Source of the DNA: Phragmites australis
Taxonomy: Eukaryota; Streptophyta; Magnoliopsida; Poales; Poaceae
Assembly (NCBI RefSeq): GCF_958298935.1
Contig: NC_084939.1
Location: 5,905,501-5,969,500 of the forward strand
Direction: 5' to 3'
DNA length: 64,000 nt
Made by a program: the position numbers and the translations under genes. This document shows positions 58,225 through 64,000 of this stretch, in pieces. The notes beneath the pieces were generated by a model. The model was given only the letters and a program-made list of their open reading frames with translations, did no database searches and was not told where the DNA came from. Each line of letters opens with the position of its first letter. The first letter of the stretch is position 1.

Positions 58225-61200
58225 TGTCACATCCAATTTTAACAGATAAAATCAAATATAATTTATGTGTACAGAAAGTTTAACACATATAAAGACATTA
58301 TAGGTGAAATAATAAAAGTAATACTTTAACTTACAAATATTCAACGCTTAAAAAAAACTTCACCTAAACAACTTTAATAACTAAACGACAGCATCTAATC
58401 AACAACAGCGGGACAAAAGCATCGGCGATCAAACACTCCACAGGCATCGACGGGGAACACACTCCTAGAACACCGGGTCGTCGTCTTAAAAATCTTGAAA
58501 GTCCTCCACTGAGCAGCATGTATATTGAGAGAAATAATAAGGGTGAGCACATAGAGTACTCAGCAAGTGTAAAAAAATAATAATATGTAGACTTTCAACA
58601 ATAATAGGCTAACACATGGAATATTTGTGTAAATGGGAGTAAAGAAAAGATATTTAGACTCAAAAACATTAAACAGTTATTAAGTGAATGTAACCCAAAC
58701 CACCCAACAACCATCCATCCAAAGATAACCATCACCATCCAGTACCTCCTATACCAATAAGATCATGACCATGACCATAACCATAATCATAACCTATAAC
58801 CATAACCCATAACCACAACTCACAACTAACTAATCATGTGAGGATCCAAGTCTCACATAACCAAGGGCACGGCTGTTATAACAGTTTTATACTCTGCAGA
58901 GATTGTACAACTTTCCTACCAGTCGTGATTTCATCACATGCAAGCAGATGACTAAAGTCTCTATGTTGCAATGCTAGCCAAGCACTATACACACGCCAGT
59001 GGTGTGTTGCCAGGAGATCACTGCGAAGCATTTACAAATAATTCTCCCAGTATGTGTCACCAACACTTCAGGTTTCACCGCTAGGTGCTGCCACCTAGAA
59101 GCCTCCTCTTGTGCCCTGTGGTTTTTGAGAATTAACTTCCCTCATTCACGCCTCCCATCTGGCCCACACAACACTAGAAGAACCCCAATTAATCATCTAA
59201 GCCTACCCATATCAGTCTCGTATTTGTACGGAACTTCTCGGATTGTCGCTCCACGAATCGGTCTTTACTTAGATTACTTGAGCAAACACTAAACCAACCA
59301 CATAACCATGACCACTATCAGCAGCATCCCTATGCTCAAGGCCTAAGATTTCATGTTCCTAAACCATTAACAAGTTAACCATCATTGTTGCATATGTTCA
59401 TTAGTCAAGATTATGACACTTCCTATTATCCCAAAAGCATGGCTAAGCAATCGACCCATAAAAGATACCTAACAATAAACCATCTAGGTTACAATGGATG
59501 ATAAGGGAAAATCTAGTAAAAACTCTAACATGGGTGACTACCCATCATATTGACAGACACTGCATGCAATTTTGTAAAATAAAACAGTTTAAAACATAGG
59601 TTCAAGATGATCAAGGACACTTGTCTTCTCCTTGATGCTGCTTAGTGTATCCTAGCTCTTGATCTTGACATTCCTCAAATTGTTCCAGGACATTGTCGAC
59701 TAACCGCATAATTACCGATAAAGCACACAAACAAACCACACTAAGAACAAAGCACAAAACAAAATAACAGCAAGATCAAACCTATCTAGAAAGATAGAGC
59801 TCAGAGAAACGAATCTAACTATGTAAGAATTGCTTAAAACGGAGCTACGACAAAAAAGATACACTAAAAGCAATATTAGGGCTCAATTTGAAAAGGAAAA
59901 GAACTTAATTGTAATTATCAAAAAGTTTTAGGGACCTTTTGTAAAAATAGAGGGGTCTAAATGTAATTTTTGAAAACTTTAGGGGCTAAAGTGTTAAAAG
60001 ATAGGGATCTTTTGTGAAAACAGAGAAGTTCAGGGGCTTATATGCAAAATTACCCATTACTGGAAATATTTGGAATTATTTTTTATTGAAAAACATCCTT
60101 TAATACGTGGCTGCTGACTGGATGACACGTGGGCATTGACTAGAACTGGTGACATGGCATGCACGTGGTAGCTGACTCGGCTGAAGTGCTGACTGGGATA
60201 AGTGATGACACGTGGCGGATTCCTATTGGATATTGAAGAGGTATGGGGGAGATCTAATCTAAACGGTCGACTACGGATCTGACGGCTGTGATTGATGGGG
60301 ACGACCGGAGAGAGGGAGCACGACGGTGCCGAGGGGAAGGCAGCGGCGGACTCGCTGGAAACCCACCAAAATCAGGTTCCAGGTCGCCGCCGCCGACGAC
60401 GAGCGGTGGCACAGATGAAGATGCTCATGGGGAATCTGTTTGAGGCCTTACCTCGAGCGGAGCGACACCGAAAGGGACTCGACGACGACGTAGACAGTGG
60501 AGGAGCTCGGGGGCGCGATGGGAGGCGACTCCGGCGACTAGGGAGGCAAGGTGATGGCGGCTCGAGCTTTAGCTGGCGATGGCGAGGCTCGGAGACCACT
60601 CGGCGGAGGCAAGGCAGGACGGGAATGGCTCGGCGGCGGGGCTAGATGACGGGCGGCGGCAAGAGCTTGAACTCGGCGAGAAAGGGCTCGAGATCTCAAC
60701 GAGATGGATCGGAGATTGATCGGGGAGGGGGCGGGCATATATATATGCGGGTTTGGGGCTCTCGGGAGCGTATAGGACTCTCAGGCGGTGTCGATTCCAA
60801 CTCGGACACGGCGGTGGTGGTGAGACTGAGTCGGAGATAGAGACGATGCGGGCGAAGGCGAAAACAGCGCGGGGCGCGTTCGGCTGTTAGGCTGGCGCGG
60901 CTGCTGGCAAGCGTGGCCCAGGGGGGAGAGCAGGTGGGCGAGCTGGGCCAAAGCGGGCCCAGGTGGAAGCGCTAGAGGGAGGGAGCAGCAAGCCGGCTGG
61001 TGGGCTAGGCTGGGGAGAGAGGACGATGGACCGAGAGGAAGAGATAGAACGGGCCGACTCAAGGTGGTTGGGTCGAAAGGAGGGAGGAGCGGCCCGAAAG
61101 AAGGGTTAGGTTTTTCCTTTTTCCTTTTTTCTAAATGCTTTTGAATTCAAATCAAAGCAAACTAAACTCAAACAAAGCCAAATAAACCCTACATGCCTAT

Positions 61201-61355
61201 TTTAACATGAATGCACTCAAACAAATAATAATTACCTTATTCAAATTTGAATTTGAATATAGAAAATAGGCTTTTTTCTATTCTAATTATTCAACCTATT
61301 ATCTAATATTGGAAAATTTTAGAAATTTGTGAAAATTAAAAATTAGGGTGTGACA
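58225..61355 (+). mobile_element. Solo LTR, about 3.1 kb, with imperfect TSD gagat/gaggt
   Basis: It starts TGTCACATCCAATTTT and ends AGGGTGTGACA. Flanks are gagat (58220-58224) and gaggt (61356-61360), one mismatch. TGTCACACCC...GGGTGTGACA ends and ~3 kb length fit large Gypsy LTRs of grasses. A GC-rich block at 60240-61100 has open frames on both strands without family motifs. No gag-pol inside or beside it. Confidence 0.82.
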
Positions 61356-61821
61356 GAGGTGGATCACAAAAATGTAACCAGGTGATGGTCCAATAAGAGT
61401 TTTGAGTTTTATATTTTTTAAAATTAATATTTGAATAAATAGACTCTTAATAAAAATATTTATAAAAATAAATACCTATCGTTTTCTCATAGGACGGTTA
61501 GACCCTTACCGTCCCCTGATCGTAAACACATATAGTACCATGACAGCGCTTTACCATCCTCTGATGGGGTGGTTAGGGCATTGCCGCCTCATCAGAGGGC
61601 AGTAAGCCCGTGTGAACATTACTACACGAGAAGTACGGCTCACAGCTCTATTTTTCTCTCATATTTTCTCTGTATAAAATAGTGGTCTTCTACTGCTCCA
61701 AAAATCCTAACTTTTTGTACGTGTTTTATAATCTATGTGGAGCCCATTTTAATTAGATTCACCAGAAAAAACCTGTGTAGAATGTAAACTAAAAAAGAGC
61801 TACCTTTATAACTTTTAATAA
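61356..61821. other. Spacer left of the inverted repeat
   Basis: AT-rich, with a gacggttag/ccgtcctctgatgggg-like repeated motif at 61490-61610. It includes a diverged copy of the 'cagctctatttttctctcat' block that recurs in the right arm. May be the outer part of the element at 61822-64000. Confidence 0.4.
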
Positions 61822-62172
61822 TTGTTAGGGCATCAAATAAATTTCCAAAAATCTAGAAAAATCACTAATATTCTTCTTATGTGATGGACTAATTTCTAAA
61901 ATTATTTTTAGCCATATGTTATATAGTGAAAAAGTGAGTTCCTTTGTAATGCTCTATTTATATGCATTTTTATCATTTCATGTTATATTCTTCTTTTTAT
62001 TCAATTTGAATTCAAACATATACACCCTTGACTGTGCCCGAAGTAGTGTTCATAGCTCTATTTTCCCCTCCTATCTTCTCTCTGACCTGAGATGTTAAAG
62101 TACCAGTCAGCTCCATTTATTTCTCATTATATCAAGATTTAACATTATACTGCATATTATATCTGAGAATCC

Positions 62173-62682
62173 TTACATCCTAGTCATCGTCCAGACCATA
62201 CCAAGTATAAGCACAAACACCATTATCTTAAGATGGTTTAGACTCCCTTCCATTTCATTCATCTTCATGGGTACTTCCTTCAGAGCAAACAGTTGCAACC
62301 CCATATCATGTAAAGCTTCAACTTTATACCCCGCATCTGTATTCTGGTTCATCACTTCCTCGACATTGTGACTTCTGATGTCCTCCAACACATCCTCCCA
62401 CATGAAAAGTTGCATTTCTGCAATGCATGGAAAATAATAATAAAAACCACCAAAATCCAACTGATGTTGCATATAGAAACAAAACTCACCCTAGCATAGC
62501 ATCTAAGAAACACCCTATCATAGTTAGCCAGAGTTCCAGCCCTCCACCTTGCAGCTTTATTCTTGCTCTTGTAATCACAACAAAATCTGAACAAGCCCAA
62601 ATATACAGAGCCTTTGGATTCGTTGGAAGCACTCCTCTATGCCATTCTCTCTCTCTCGCTTCTCTTCTGTTTTACAGCCATG
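62173..62682 (-). pseudogene. GRF-type zinc finger-like small protein of a transposon
   Basis: Minus strand. From the ATG at about 62682 (MAVKQKRSERE) an in-frame TAG soon follows, then GLFRFCCDYKSKNKAARW and NYDRVFLRCYAR. A GTGAG donor follows; after an intron ending near 62415, the frame gives MQLFMWEDVLEDI, VEALHDMGLQLFALKEVPMK and a hydrophobic tail IMVFVLILGMVW. The spacing C-x-C ... R-x-F-x2-C ... F-x-W-x-D is that of GRF zinc fingers, common in small transposon-linked proteins of grasses. The early stop suggests decay, unless translation starts downstream at 62600. Confidence 0.55.
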
Positions 62683-63194
62683 TTCCCACTGTCAGTTGGC
62701 TATTTATAGCTAAGCAAGGATAAAATAGTCTTTTTTTTTTGTCAAACTCTCTGACTTGATGACGTGAACCGTCCGTTGCAAAGTAGGGGCAAGTCGATGG
62801 CTTCAAATCGGAAAAGCAGGGGCATTGATGCTTTTGGACCATAAAGAAAGTAGAAGAATTAGGGAAATGAGTTCAAATGGAAGATACAAATCATTTGCTA
62901 AATGAATCCCCCAATTTGTTGAACGTTAATTATGAGACTATGTTCTACTATTTGGTTTGACCTTGTAGTCGAAAGAATTTCATACTAATGAGTGAAGTAA
63001 ATCCATCTCCAATAGCCTAATAATTCTTATCTTTATACCACTCTGAGCCGTTTACAAACAAGTGAAGTAAACGAGTGCAGTAAACCCATCTCCAATAGCA
63101 ACCGCCCTGTGGAGTTAGGTGCTTGAGTCTATAAAAGCACATGCATGTGTTGAGGTAGTTCTATAAAAGTCGTTTACAACTCATGCATGAAATG

Positions 63195-63240
63195 ACTACC
63201 ACTTTCCGGCAAATGACTACCACTTTCCGGCAAATGAACC
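63195..63240. repeat. 21-bp perfect tandem duplication
   Basis: aatgactaccactttccggca occurs twice in a row. Confidence 0.95.
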
Positions 63241-63244
63241 CCTG

Positions 63245-63590
63245 AGTTGTCATTTCATACTTAAAGCTCTATCGTGTGGTCACTTCATGTCTGAAGCCTT
63301 AGTCATGATAGAGGTGTTGACATTTAATTTATGATTAAAGCTCTGTCATGTGGTCACTTTCGTGTCTAAAGCCCAAGTCTAAATAGAGGCGGTGTCATTT
63401 CATAGTTAAAGCTGAGTCGTATGGACACTTCATGTCTAAAACCTGATGCATGACAGAGTGTTGTCATTTCATGCATAAAGCTCTGTCGTGTGATCACTTC
63501 GTATTTAAAGTGTGAGTCATGATAAAGATGCTCTACTGGCAGCAGGGTGTTGTTATTTCATACTTAAAGCTGAGTCGTGCGGCTAGCTAT
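63245..63590. repeat. Tandem array, about five units of 70-87 bp
   Basis: Units begin with gtcatttcatacttaaagct-like sequence near 63248, 63319, 63393, 63463 and 63550, each with a 'ggtcacttcatgtctaaag' block. Non-coding. Confidence 0.88.
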
Positions 63591-64000
63591 TATGTGACGC
63601 ACCTAGTCGGTGGAGAACGTAATAGCCAAATTCACAAAATTAGAAATAATTTTAGAAATTAGTCCATCACATAAAAATAATATTAATGGATTTTACAAGA
63701 TTTTTTTAGCAACATAAGTTCTCTGTTTTGTATAGAGAAAATGAGAGGGAAAAAATAGAGCTATGAACAATACTTTTGGCGCAGTCAAAGGGTGTATATG
63801 TTTGAATTCAAATTGAATAAAAAGAAAAATATCACATTAAATGATAAAAATACATATAAATAGAGCATTCAAATGAACTCACTTTTTCATCATATAACTT
63901 AGGGCTGAAAATAATTTTAAAAATTAGTCTATCACATAAGAAGAATATTAGTGATTTTCTCCATATTTTTGGAAATTTATTTGAAGCACTAACAATTGTT

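Larger units (their letters stand above)
61822..64000. mobile_element. Long inverted-repeat element, right end outside the window
   Basis: Left arm 61822-62090 and right arm about 63735-64000 are reverse complements, roughly 85% by eye (blocks tcactaatattcttcttatgtga, tttttattcaatttgaattc, tagctctatttt). Enclosed are the GRF-like ORF (62170-62690) and a ~72-bp tandem array (63245-63590). The right arm runs into the window edge, so the full ends and target duplication cannot be seen. Confidence 0.7.

Noticed and set aside
60292..61062. GC-rich frames on both strands within the 58225-61355 LTR
   Set aside because: They lie inside a solo LTR, overlap each other on both strands and show no domain.
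1..64000. CRISPR arrays, operons, phage or prokaryote-type defence systems
   Set aside because: Spliced eukaryotic genes and plant transposons throughout; the regular repeats found have no unique spacers.

Overview
The window is plant nuclear DNA, almost certainly from a grass. The evidence is the set of plant housekeeping genes with many GT-AG introns and GC-rich first exons, a plant tRNA-Pro, and a dense mix of grass-type transposons (MULE, hAT, Stowaway, LINE, large LTR elements). I cannot name the species from the sequence alone.

Three genes look intact, all on the minus strand. (1) A 29-exon GH38 alpha-mannosidase (27036 to 17512); the splice model I traced by hand stays in frame and gives 1021 residues. 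(2) A two-exon CYP51 sterol 14-alpha-demethylase (49157 to 45936, 488 residues). (3) A nine-exon CRUMPLED LEAF/CpcT-type chromophore-lyase-like plastid protein (57453 to 52066, 267 residues). A tRNA-Pro(AGG) lies at 44874-44945, minus strand. These genes act in unrelated processes: glycoprotein turnover, sterol synthesis and plastid division/development.

The rest is mostly layered mobile DNA. 1-9626: a decayed MULE transposase split by a 7-kb LTR element (151-7188) and by a solo LTR (8137-9593); removing both insertions and one copy of each target duplication joins the MULE fragments. 10320-12650: a LINE fragment and a truncated LTR. 13153-14092: a TIR element with GC-rich cargo. 14200-16184: a RING-H2 gene wrecked by frameshifts and two MITEs. 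27580-28470: MITEs. 28727-31500: DEAD-box helicase gene debris, probably carried by a Helitron. 32270-36250: a LINE split by a solo LTR and carrying a (CT)35 tract. 36567-39662 and 58225-61355: two ~3.1-kb solo LTRs. 39692-40598: a hairpin-ended element filled with AGT-rich repeats. 41235-43780: a decayed hAT transposase with a second partial BED copy. 61820-64000: a long inverted repeat enclosing a GRF-like small ORF and a ~72-bp tandem array, running off the right edge.

I see no prokaryote-type system, CRISPR array or gene cluster. The most informative content is the nesting history, the captured gene fragments, and unusual tandem or hairpin repeats inside non-coding elements. All homology calls come from reading the sequence and from memory of protein families; no search was run.
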